Below, piece by piece: positions 44,211 through 51,727 of a DNA stretch of 64,000 bases. Numbering within the stretch: the stretch's first letter is position 1; every line of letters starts with the position of its first letter. Location of the stretch: contig NZ_CP149787.1 of the NCBI RefSeq assembly GCF_037914945.1, positions 3,100,001 to 3,164,000 on the forward strand, written 5' to 3'. Source of the DNA: Haloterrigena sp. KLK7. GTDB lineage: Archaea > Halobacteriota > Halobacteria > Halobacteriales > Natrialbaceae. The translations under genes were made by a program, and so were the position numbers. The notes beneath the pieces were generated by a model, which was not told the origin of the DNA, made no database searches, and worked only from the letters and a program-made list of their open reading frames with translations.

Positions 44211-45507
44211 CGTCCTTCAGTGACGATAACCAGTCGCCGGTCGTGATCACCTCGACGTTCTCGGCGTCGTCGACGTACTGAACCGTCTCGTCGAACTCGC
44301 TTCGGGAGATTCCCCGTCCGTCACCGACGCTGACGTCGTGGTACATGATCGGGATCACGCAGCCGTAGCGCTTCGCTCGATCGATCATCGTCCGAACGAA
44401 GTCGACGGCTTCGCCGTTGACGCGCCCGCAGAGCAGCGGGGACGTGATCCCCGCGCCGTACCCCGCAGTCGGTACCTTGAACGCGAGGTCGTGATACCGG
44501 GAGACGACGCCCACGTTTCCGTCGCTGATCTCGCCGTACGGGTAAATAACGTACTCGCTCTCGTATCCGTGCGCCGAGATCCAGTCCTCGTACCGCTGCA
44601 GCGTCGATTCGAGGTCCGCCGGATTCATCTCGGCGAACGTCTGCGAACCGTGCGGGTGGCCACACACCTCCCAGCCGTTGTCGACGAGGACGTCGAGCTG
44701 GGCCTGATTCATGTGCTCGTTCGCTCCGAGCTCGTCGATGATGACGCCTGCAGTCGCGCCGTAGCCGTACTCCGCGAGGGTCGGAAACGCGTTCCGGTAC
44801 GCGCCCTCGTAGATATCGTCGAAGTGGAACAGGACGTAGCTCTCCGACGCCGTTTCCGTCGTGCGGAAGTCGTCGACGTACACCCGCGCCTCGTCGTTTC
44901 CCGTCCACACCATCGCGTCGATCGCCTCGATCGACGAGAGGTCGGGGTCGCCGGTGATCGCGTTGAGACCCAGGTCGTACCGGTGCCAGCCCCGAAGCGT
45001 TCGCTTCTCGACCATCTGGGCGAACCGGATCCCGTCGCCTGATCCGTCCCACATCGTCAGGGAGAACGGAAGCCTATCGCTGATCTCGGTCCGCGTGTCC
45101 CACTTCACCGCGACCGAGAACGCTCGGTCCGTGAGGTCCAGGGGTTCGTCGAACTCCGTTCGAGCGATTCCTTCCTGTTGTTCGTAATCGGTCTCGATGA
45201 CCAGCGACCGGTCACCTCGCACGCTCTCGTCGCCGGTCGTTCGGACGGTCCCGCTCCACTCGAGCCACGCGTCTGGATCGTCGTTGAGTTCGTCGATCGG
45301 CGACCCCGCGTGCAACCGCTCGGTGACGAACGACGACTCGATCTCGTATGCGTTCGGATCGAACGAGAACCCCTCTCCTCCGCCGTCGGTCGGTGGAGTC
45401 GCCTCGTCCGACTCCGGGGAGCCCCACGAGAGGCAGCCGCCGATCGCGGCCACCGCCGCGCCGGAGGCGAGTCGCAGGCAGCGTCGTCGTGATGCCTCCA
45501 TGGTCAC
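44197..45507 (-). CDS. Secreted lipoprotein polysaccharide deacetylase
   Basis: 436 residues. RRRCLRLASGAAVAAIGGC gives a Tat/lipoprotein signal with Cys 25. Residues about 45-220 are a beta-sandwich domain (DFRTTETA at its end). The NodB-type deacetylase core follows: metal Asp in LFHFDDIYEG (228-231), His 284 and His 286 in VCGHPHGSQTF, and YPYGEISDGN. It acts outside the membrane on a polymer such as poly-N-acetylglucosamine. It overlaps GT2 (4 bases) and GH10. Confidence 0.87.
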   Translation of the reverse strand: MTMEASRRRCLRLASGAAVAAIGGCLSWGSPESDEATPPTDGGGEGFSFDPNAYEIESSFVTERLHAGSPIDELNDDPDAWLEWSGTVRTTGDESVRGDRSLVIETDYEQQEGIARTEFDEPLDLTDRAFSVAVKWDTRTEISDRLPFSLTMWDGSGDGIRFAQMVEKRTLRGWHRYDLGLNAITGDPDLSSIEAIDAMVWTGNDEARVYVDDFRTTETASESYVLFHFDDIYEGAYRNAFPTLAEYGYGATAGVIIDELGANEHMNQAQLDVLVDNGWEVCGHPHGSQTFAEMNPADLESTLQRYEDWISAHGYESEYVIYPYGEISDGNVGVVSRYHDLAFKVPTAGYGAGITSPLLCGRVNGEAVDFVRTMIDRAKRYGCVIPIMYHDVSVGDGRGISRSEFDETVQYVDDAENVEVITTGDWLSSLKDGEIP

Positions 45508-47105
45508 TTGTTCCAGTTTCGTTTTCCTCTAAGCAGATCCGTCGCGACCCGCGCGTAGACGTACACGCCGACCGGTAACTGGGTTAGCCGAACGGGTACG
45601 GACACGAGCAACGACAGGAGCGTTATCTGGCGATGGGCGAACAGTCCCGCGATGAGCAGGTAGAGGCCGAGTTCGACGGCGACGACCGCCAGCAGTAGCT
45701 CGATCGGGAAGAGCCCGAAGACGGAGAGCAGTCCGGCGACGAGGAGCGCGGTCGGGTACAGCCCGTCGACGACCTGCGAACCGACGACCGCACTGAGCGT
45801 GCGTCGTCGATCGAACCATCCCGAGTCGTCGTCCTCGTCGCCGCTGTCCCGCTCAGCGGTCGCCTCCCGGTCCGGCGCCGACTCCGCCGAGCGATCGGCG
45901 GACGTCGGAACGCCGACCGATGGCGACTCCGCGTTTCGATCGGCCCGGAGGCTCGAGGAAACGGTCGATTCGTCCGGGCTCGCTCCCGGCGGTGGATTCC
46001 CGACGCGGCCGGAATCGGTCGGACTCGAAAATCCCCCGTCCGTCCCGACGGTGGTCGTCTCCTCCGCGATCAGGCCCGGTTCGTCGCGGGGGATCTCGTC
46101 GGTCACGTCGCCGGTTCGCGATCGGAGCCATCGGGAGAACACCCGGTAATAGAACGTGCTCTGGAGGAACGACGAACTCCACAGGTACGCCTGGTCCGCC
46201 ATCGCGGCGAGGGTCGGCTCGACCGTCCGCATCGTCACGTCCGAGACCTGCACGTTCGCGAATCCGCGGTCGACGAGCGAGAATCCGATGAAGATGTCCT
46301 CGCTGTTGGTCAACTGGTTACCCAGCGAGGGCTCGAAGTCGTCGAACACCGATCGGAGGGCTCGACGATCGTAGAGTACCCCACAGCCCGCCGGAAACAG
46401 CGACGTCCTGATCAGCCGCATCTGGGCCTCCTTGAAGAAGCGCTGCTCGAGTGCGTACAGTACGCTCCGGTACTGTTCGACGGGCCATCGGGTGACGAGA
46501 TACGACGGTCGGTCCCGCCCCAATTGATCGCGCTCGATCCAGTCCGGGACCGCCTCGGCTGGGGCACCGTTCGGGAACAGCGGTTCCAGGCTATCGCGGT
46601 GGAACGACCGCTTCGTCGACCGCGTATCGGGCTGTACGATCCCGAACGAACAGGCCACGTCCTCGGCTTCCTGCGCGGCGATCACCCGTTCGAGGTAGGT
46701 CTCGCTGACGAGATAGGTGTCCGCGTCGAGGACGAATATCTTGTCCGCGTCGCTGTTCCGGGTGATCTGTTTGAGACGCTTGGTCTTGCTTCCCCGGTCG
46801 GTGTGCCGGACGAAATCGATCTCGATGTCGACCTGCTCTCGCACGGATTCGACGACCGCGGCGGTCGCGTCCGTCGAGCCGTCGTCGACGACCGTTACCG
46901 CGTCCGGACGCACGGTCTGGCGCGTCAGCGACGCGATCGCGTACCCGATCGTCACCTCTTCGTTCAACGCCGGGATGAACACCTCTACCGTCGGCTCCGT
47001 TTCCGTTTCGTCGCTGGTCGGGAGCGGCAGCGGTGACTTGACCAGGTAGCCGTAGAGCCCGAGGATGACCGAGAGACCGGGGATGAACAGCACTGGGGAC
47101 CGCAT
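45504..47105 (-). CDS. Membrane-bound GT2 glycosyltransferase (polysaccharide synthase-like)
   Basis: 533 residues. The N-terminal membrane segment is about 5-22. The GT2 domain has IPALNEE (45-51), DDGSTDA (74-80), the DxD motif LDADT (126-130), and NSEDIFIGF (267-275). A disordered acidic insert (about 335-430) precedes a membrane pair (about 440-510). The layout resembles chitin, hyaluronan or PNAG synthases, but a clear QxxRW motif is lacking. It is co-transcribed with the deacetylase. Confidence 0.86.
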   Translation of the reverse strand: MRSPVLFIPGLSVILGLYGYLVKSPLPLPTSDETETEPTVEVFIPALNEEVTIGYAIASLTRQTVRPDAVTVVDDGSTDATAAVVESVREQVDIEIDFVRHTDRGSKTKRLKQITRNSDADKIFVLDADTYLVSETYLERVIAAQEAEDVACSFGIVQPDTRSTKRSFHRDSLEPLFPNGAPAEAVPDWIERDQLGRDRPSYLVTRWPVEQYRSVLYALEQRFFKEAQMRLIRTSLFPAGCGVLYDRRALRSVFDDFEPSLGNQLTNSEDIFIGFSLVDRGFANVQVSDVTMRTVEPTLAAMADQAYLWSSSFLQSTFYYRVFSRWLRSRTGDVTDEIPRDEPGLIAEETTTVGTDGGFSSPTDSGRVGNPPPGASPDESTVSSSLRADRNAESPSVGVPTSADRSAESAPDREATAERDSGDEDDDSGWFDRRRTLSAVVGSQVVDGLYPTALLVAGLLSVFGLFPIELLLAVVAVELGLYLLIAGLFAHRQITLLSLLVSVPVRLTQLPVGVYVYARVATDLLRGKRNWNK

Positions 47106-47108
47106 CGA

Positions 47109-48164
47109 CTACACCTCGCGTGCGCGGGGGCGGTCCGACCGTTCCATCGCAGCGGCGATCTTCGCGATTCCGTCGGGCAGCGGTGTCCTCGGCGCGTATC
47201 TGAGGACGTCCCTGGCTTTCGTGATGTCCGCACAGCGTCGTTCCACTCGGTACGGGCGGGGATCCTCCGTGTGAACGATGTGGCCGCGACCGACGACGTC
47301 GACGGCGAACTCCGCGAGTCGACGAATGGAACACTCGTACCCGGTCCCGACGTTGAAGGTCTCGTTTCGACCGGCGGGCCCGAGCGATCGGATCGTCGCG
47401 TCCAGCGCGTCGTCGATGTACGTGAAGTCCCGCGTCTGTTCGCCGCTCCCGTAGACGGGGACCGAGTCGTCGGCGAGCGCGCGGCGGACGAACTTGGGAA
47501 CGACGTAGCCGTCGGTCGATCCGTCCTGATTCGGCCCGTAGACGTTGAAGTAGCGAAGGATCGTGTACGGAATCTCGGCCGCTTCGCAGTACGATTTGAC
47601 GTACCGTTCGTTCACCGCCTTCGCGACGGCGTAGTTCGTCTTGGGAGCGATCGGACCGTCCTCCCTGTACGGCGGTTCGAACAGGTCGCCGTACATCTCC
47701 GACGTCGACGTGAACAGGATCCGATCGACGGATTCTTCGACCGCCGCTTCGAGCACCGTCCTGGTCCCCTCGACGTTGACCTCGAGCGTATCGACCGGGT
47801 TGTCGAGCGTCCGCTGGACGCCCGCCATCGCGGCCATGTGAACGACAACGTCCTGATCGCGAACCGCGTCCCCGACGAGTCCGGCGTCGCGGATGTCCCC
47901 GTCGATGACCGAAACGTCGTCGATATCGTCGATATTGTCCCGCGAACCGCTCCTGAAATCGTCGAGAATCGTGACGTGCGCGTGCGGAGCGAGCCAGCGC
48001 GCGAAGTTCGACCCGATGAACCCCGCACCGCCGGTGACGAGTATCCGTCGACCGGCGAGTCGGTCGATCGATCCGATTCCGCGGGCCCGTCGATCCCGCT
48101 GGGCGGGGGCGGTCTTGGTAGCTATGCGATCGTCGTCACTGTGGGACGCGTAGTGCGCTGTCAT
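47109..48164 (-). CDS. NAD-dependent nucleotide-sugar epimerase/dehydratase
   Basis: 351 residues. A 36-residue N-terminal extension precedes the NAD site LVTGGAGFIGSNFARWL (43-59). The catalytic residues are in FTSTSEMYGD and YAVAK (178-182, YxxxK). It probably acts on a UDP-sugar such as UDP-GlcNAc or UDP-GlcA. It lies between the dehydrogenase (4-base gap) and the GT2 gene (3-base gap), so the three are one unit. Confidence 0.87.
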   Translation of the reverse strand: MTAHYASHSDDDRIATKTAPAQRDRRARGIGSIDRLAGRRILVTGGAGFIGSNFARWLAPHAHVTILDDFRSGSRDNIDDIDDVSVIDGDIRDAGLVGDAVRDQDVVVHMAAMAGVQRTLDNPVDTLEVNVEGTRTVLEAAVEESVDRILFTSTSEMYGDLFEPPYREDGPIAPKTNYAVAKAVNERYVKSYCEAAEIPYTILRYFNVYGPNQDGSTDGYVVPKFVRRALADDSVPVYGSGEQTRDFTYIDDALDATIRSLGPAGRNETFNVGTGYECSIRRLAEFAVDVVGRGHIVHTEDPRPYRVERRCADITKARDVLRYAPRTPLPDGIAKIAAAMERSDRPRAREV

Positions 48165-48168
48165 GTGT

Positions 48169-49449
48169 TCAGAACCTCTGATAGATTACGTCGGACGTCG
48201 ATCGGTCGTCGAATACTCTCGAGATGTCGATGACGATTGGACGTCCGGGATACGCTGCCGCGATGTCGTCGAGCGAGAACGGAGGGAATTCGTCGTGATC
48301 GGTGAGCATGAGGACGCCGACGGCGGTGCCCTCATCCAGCGAAGACCACATCTCGAGGTCGAACGCGGCCGCCGCGTCCGCCGGGTCGACGTGCGGATCG
48401 TATCCGACCGGCTCGATGCCGAGGTCTCGCAGTTCGTCGAACAACCGCCGTTTCGCTTCCGAACGGAGGTCCTCCGCGTTCGGCTTGTACGCGAGCCCGC
48501 ACGCGAGGAGGCGATTCTCGTTGGTACCGTCGATTCGTTCGTCGCGTTCGGAGAGAGCGTCGGCGATCAGTCCGACGATGAAATCGACGACCGATTCGTT
48601 GACGGCTCTGGCCTCCCGCATGAGAGACGCGGACCTGCCGAGTCGCTCGAGGCGTTCGATCAGAAAGTACGGATCGATCGGAATGCAGTGCCCCTCGACC
48701 AGTCCGGGCGAGTATCGCACGAAGTTCCACTTCGAATCGGCGACCGAGAGTACGTCCTCGTAGTCCAGCGAATCGACGCCGTGGCAGGCCATCGCGAACT
48801 CGTTGATCAACGCGATGTTGAGGTCTCGCTGCGCGTTCTCGAGGCACTTCGCCGCCTCGGCCGACTCGATCGACGGCGCCGGGTAGAGTTCGTCGACGAC
48901 GCTCTCGTAGAGGTCCATGAGCTCCGATCGAACGGCGTCCGTGTGGCCGCTGACCGGCTTGACGCTGTCGCGGAGACTGCGTTCTTCCCCGGGGACGAGT
49001 CGTTCCGGAGAGTAGCCGGCGTCGAAGTCGTCACCGAGCGAGAGTCCCGACGCCCGCTCGATCTCCGGCACGAATTCTTCGCGGGTCGCACCGGGATACA
49101 CGGTCGACTCGAGGACGACAGTGGTCCCCGGTTGGAGCTGTTCGCCGATCGTCCGTCCCGCCGAGCGGACGTTCGAGAGATCCGGTTCCGAGGTCTCCGT
49201 CAGCGGGGTCGGAACCGCCGTGATGATAACGTCGCAATCCCGTAACCGCTCCGGATCCGAGGTGAACTCGGGGCCTCCTTCGTCGCGGTCCGCGGGGCCG
49301 ACTCCGGTCACCATCGGGGGCTTCGCTCGAAGCCGCTCGATTTTCTGCCGCTCGATGTCGTATCCGACGACGGGGTGTCCGGCGTCCGCAAACGCCGTAG
49401 CGAGTGGCAATCCAACGTAGCCCAATCCGATAATGCCTATCTGATCCAT
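48169..49449 (-). CDS. Nucleotide-sugar dehydrogenase (UDP-ManNAc/GlcNAc dehydrogenase type)
   Basis: 426 residues. The NAD motif is GIIGLGYVGLPLA, the lysine region is AEAAKCLENAQRDLNIA, and the catalytic Cys 255 is in VEGHCIPIDPYF. That GHCIPxDP form is usual in WecC/TviB enzymes rather than UDP-glucose dehydrogenases, which points to an amino-sugar uronic acid product. It is the first gene of the five-gene polysaccharide operon. Confidence 0.88.
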   Translation of the reverse strand: MDQIGIIGLGYVGLPLATAFADAGHPVVGYDIERQKIERLRAKPPMVTGVGPADRDEGGPEFTSDPERLRDCDVIITAVPTPLTETSEPDLSNVRSAGRTIGEQLQPGTTVVLESTVYPGATREEFVPEIERASGLSLGDDFDAGYSPERLVPGEERSLRDSVKPVSGHTDAVRSELMDLYESVVDELYPAPSIESAEAAKCLENAQRDLNIALINEFAMACHGVDSLDYEDVLSVADSKWNFVRYSPGLVEGHCIPIDPYFLIERLERLGRSASLMREARAVNESVVDFIVGLIADALSERDERIDGTNENRLLACGLAYKPNAEDLRSEAKRRLFDELRDLGIEPVGYDPHVDPADAAAAFDLEMWSSLDEGTAVGVLMLTDHDEFPPFSLDDIAAAYPGRPIVIDISRVFDDRSTSDVIYQRF

Positions 49450-49468
49450 ATCTCTCTATCTATCGGGG

Positions 49469-49487
49469 TTTACACTCGCACTTATTG
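49469..49487 (-). promoter_or_regulatory. Promoter of the polysaccharide operon
   Basis: On the minus strand CAATAAG (49481-49487) lies 32-38 bases before the ATG at 49449, with GTAAA at 49469-49473. Next to the start codon is a short GATA-rich run. A leaderless or near-leaderless transcript is likely. Confidence 0.45.
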
Positions 49488-50032
49488 CCCGCCAACCGTT
49501 GTCCTGTTAATTCCGACACGAGCTGTAGGAGAACGCAAGTAATAGCCGGTACATAGCATATTCTCCCTCTTTTTAATTCGACAACACCACGATCGTTCTT
49601 TTAACCGGAAAGATCCTTATGGTTCGGCGCTACTGAACAGATATAATAGGACAATTACATGTCTCCCGATATTGGTTTTTATTCCTATAGTTCTTCCATA
49701 TATGGAGGGTTTGATAGCTCTGAGAGTCCGTTCGCGGAAGCGGTGATTCAGTCGAGAAAGGACTGATTTCGGACCCCGCTACCGGCTCGACGGCGGTAAT
49801 TCGGCGAACCGGTCCCATCTGCGACCGGCGATCCGATTCAACTGTCCGAATCGCCTACTGTCTGGGTCACTGGAATTCGTGGTGGAGAGTAATTACTACC
49901 GGTTTCTTCACGGCCGTTGTCGAATTAGTCACGGCGTCGCGATACGAGGAATCATTCGGACATCGATACGCCAATCGAACGGGCGTGAGTCCGGTTTGCG
50001 TTCGATTGCTTCGTCCCGGTGATCCTAGCGAA

Positions 50033-50040
50033 CTAAATAC
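50033..50040 (+). promoter_or_regulatory. TATA box of the gene at 50062
   Basis: CTAAATAC lies 22-29 bases before the ATG, consistent with a leaderless transcript, and supports that start. Confidence 0.5.
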
Positions 50041-50061
50041 TGTATTCTCAGAGTCATCCCT

Positions 50062-50733
50062 ATGCGACGCCGACAAGTCTTAACCGGTAGTGGGGTCGTT
50101 CTCGGGGCGGCGCTCGGAGCGACTCCGATCGCCGCCACGCGACAGGACGATACCGGCGACGCCGAAGAACCGGATCCGGTCGAATTCGCCGGCGACGGCG
50201 TTACAGTCACCGAAGAGTTCGAAATCGAGGGCGGGCCGACGGTGATCGAGGGTATTCACGAGGGGGCATCGACGTTCGACGTGCGGGCCGTTCCGGACGA
50301 AAACGACCGGGAGTATCGGCTTCTCAGTCACGTCGGCCCGTTCGACGGGTCGACCGGCGCCTTTCTCGAAGAAGGCGTGTACGCGCTCTACGTCGATGCC
50401 GACGGACAGTGGGAACTGACCCTCCGGCAACCGCGCGTATCCGAGACCGAGGCGGAGGAGCCGCCCGTCTCGATCACCGGTTCCGGAACGGACTGGATCG
50501 GTCCGATCCTGTTCGACGGCGACGCGACCGTCGGAGCGGTGTACGAGGCCGAGTCGGCCTTCCGCGTCGACGTCGTCCCGCAAGACGCGGAGAACAACGA
50601 CTTCGTCTGGAACGGGCGAGAGCTGATGTTCAACGCTATCGGTGCGTTCGGCGGTGTAACCGCCGTTCACACCGACGGAGTCGGGTACGTGACGGTCGAC
50701 GCTGCCGACGAGTGGACTATCGAAATCGAGTGA
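50062..50733 (+). CDS. Secreted two-domain beta protein, unknown function
   Basis: 223 residues. A short RR-containing signal (MRRRQVLTGSGVVLGAALGA) suggests Tat export. Two related beta domains follow: residues 40-121 (EFAGDGVTVTEEFEIEGG) and 136-223 (VSITGSGTDWIGPILFDGD). Both end with a D-A-D-x-W-x-x-x-x pattern (YVDADGQWELT; VDAADEWTIEIE), so the protein arose by internal duplication. I do not recognise the family. It lies between the polysaccharide operon and the glmS unit. Confidence 0.72.
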   Translation: MRRRQVLTGSGVVLGAALGATPIAATRQDDTGDAEEPDPVEFAGDGVTVTEEFEIEGGPTVIEGIHEGASTFDVRAVPDENDREYRLLSHVGPFDGSTGAFLEEGVYALYVDADGQWELTLRQPRVSETEAEEPPVSITGSGTDWIGPILFDGDATVGAVYEAESAFRVDVVPQDAENNDFVWNGRELMFNAIGAFGGVTAVHTDGVGYVTVDAADEWTIEIE

Positions 50734-51208
50734 TCACCCAGCCACGTCACCGACCCTTCGATCGTCAGTGCGATTGATCGGAGTCTCCGTCGAATCGCGT
50801 CCGGGGCTGTACCCGTTCGGACGAGTAATTCGAGATAGTTAGCGACTAACCTGTTATTTTCCAACAATGGTCACGGCGTCGTCACAAGCCGTATCAGCGG
50901 ATAGACGAGTCATCGTCCATTTGCGCAACGAAACATATGAACGCTGCTGAAAGGAATGCTCCCGAGACATACGCCAATAAAAACTACCTTCAGGGAGGTT
51001 TGATCGCTGCCTCAACTGAGAGAAATCCGGACACCACACCCGCCTTACCGAAAGGTCTCGACGGTGGGTGTGGTGATGGTTTGTTTACACGAGAGAGGCT
51101 ATTTCCACGAGCATTGTAATCGCATTCTAAGTGTTCAAACGCTATTGAGGATTGTGCCGATGATACTATCGGCTATTTAAAAGTACAGCTGTACCGACGA
51201 CCGGTAAT
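50734..51208. other. Intergenic region with a large hairpin; possible old insertion remnant
   Basis: No supported gene. A 13-bp stem, CACCACACCCGCC (51032-51044) with GGTGGGTGTGGTG (51063-51075), encloses an 18-base loop. A 60-codon frame from 50937 (MNAAERNAPETYANKN) overlaps it and may be chance. TATTTAAAA at 51174-51182 is the promoter of the next gene. Confidence 0.5.
51032..51075. repeat. 13-bp stem, 18-base loop hairpin
   Basis: CACCACACCCGCC pairs with GGTGGGTGTGGTG with one G-T type pair. Size and isolation would fit a terminator-like structure, a small RNA stem, or the end of a vanished IS200/IS605-type element. There is no T-run after it. Confidence 0.5.
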
Positions 51209-51727
51209 ATGCCAAACAGTGGGTCAGCGACGCTCGACTCGAGGCCACGATCATCGAAAAATCGTCCCATCGACCACGCTGCGGTCGTGCTAGCAGCGGG
51301 GGAGGGAAGCCGCTCGCGGCCGCTCGCTCGGAACCCCCCGAAACCGATGCGTTCGGCGGCCACGAAACCAATTCACGGGCACGTCTTCGACCAGCTCGTC
51401 GACGTCGGAATATCCGAAATCGTCGTCGGCTATCGCCGCGATCGCGTCCAGTCGTACTTCGGATCCTCGTATCGAGGCACCGCGCTCACGGACGTCACAC
51501 AGGAGGAACAGCTCGGTACCGGACGCGCCGTGCTCGAGACCGAACCCGCCGCCGACGGGACGTGCCTCGTCGGCAACGGCGACCGGATCGCCGACAGTCG
51601 AATCGGCCGAGACGTCCTCGAGGCCCACGACTCCGACACCGCCGCGGCGGTCGGTTCGAACGCGGAGATTCGGGCCGGTGCGACGGTTCGCGGGACCGTC
51701 GCCGAGGGAACGGAGGTGCGATCCTGA
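51209..51727 (+). CDS. Internally deleted sugar-1-phosphate nucleotidyltransferase (GlmU-like remnant)
   Basis: 172 residues against about 390-400 for intact haloarchaeal GlmU-like enzymes. Residues 24-148 are the start of a nucleotidyltransferase: VVLAAGEGSRSRP, KPM at 45-47, GTG at 103-105, VGNGD at 121-125. At about 149 it jumps to a hexapeptide-repeat (acetyltransferase) piece, AEIRAGATVRGTVAEGTEV. About 230 residues are missing in frame. The TATA box at 51174-51182 and the TGATG overlap with glmS show it is still read, so it may now serve mainly to link glmS to its promoter. A functional truncated form is not excluded. Confidence 0.75.
   Translation: MPNSGSATLDSRPRSSKNRPIDHAAVVLAAGEGSRSRPLARNPPKPMRSAATKPIHGHVFDQLVDVGISEIVVGYRRDRVQSYFGSSYRGTALTDVTQEEQLGTGRAVLETEPAADGTCLVGNGDRIADSRIGRDVLEAHDSDTAAAVGSNAEIRAGATVRGTVAEGTEVRS

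Larger units (their letters stand above)
49450..50061. other. Intergenic region upstream of the polysaccharide operon
   Basis: No supported gene in 612 bases. The middle (49500-49700) is AT-rich for this genome, as in the control regions of other surface loci here. It contains the operon promoter on one side and, at 50033-50040, a TATA box (CTAAATAC) for the gene starting at 50062. Confidence 0.6.
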
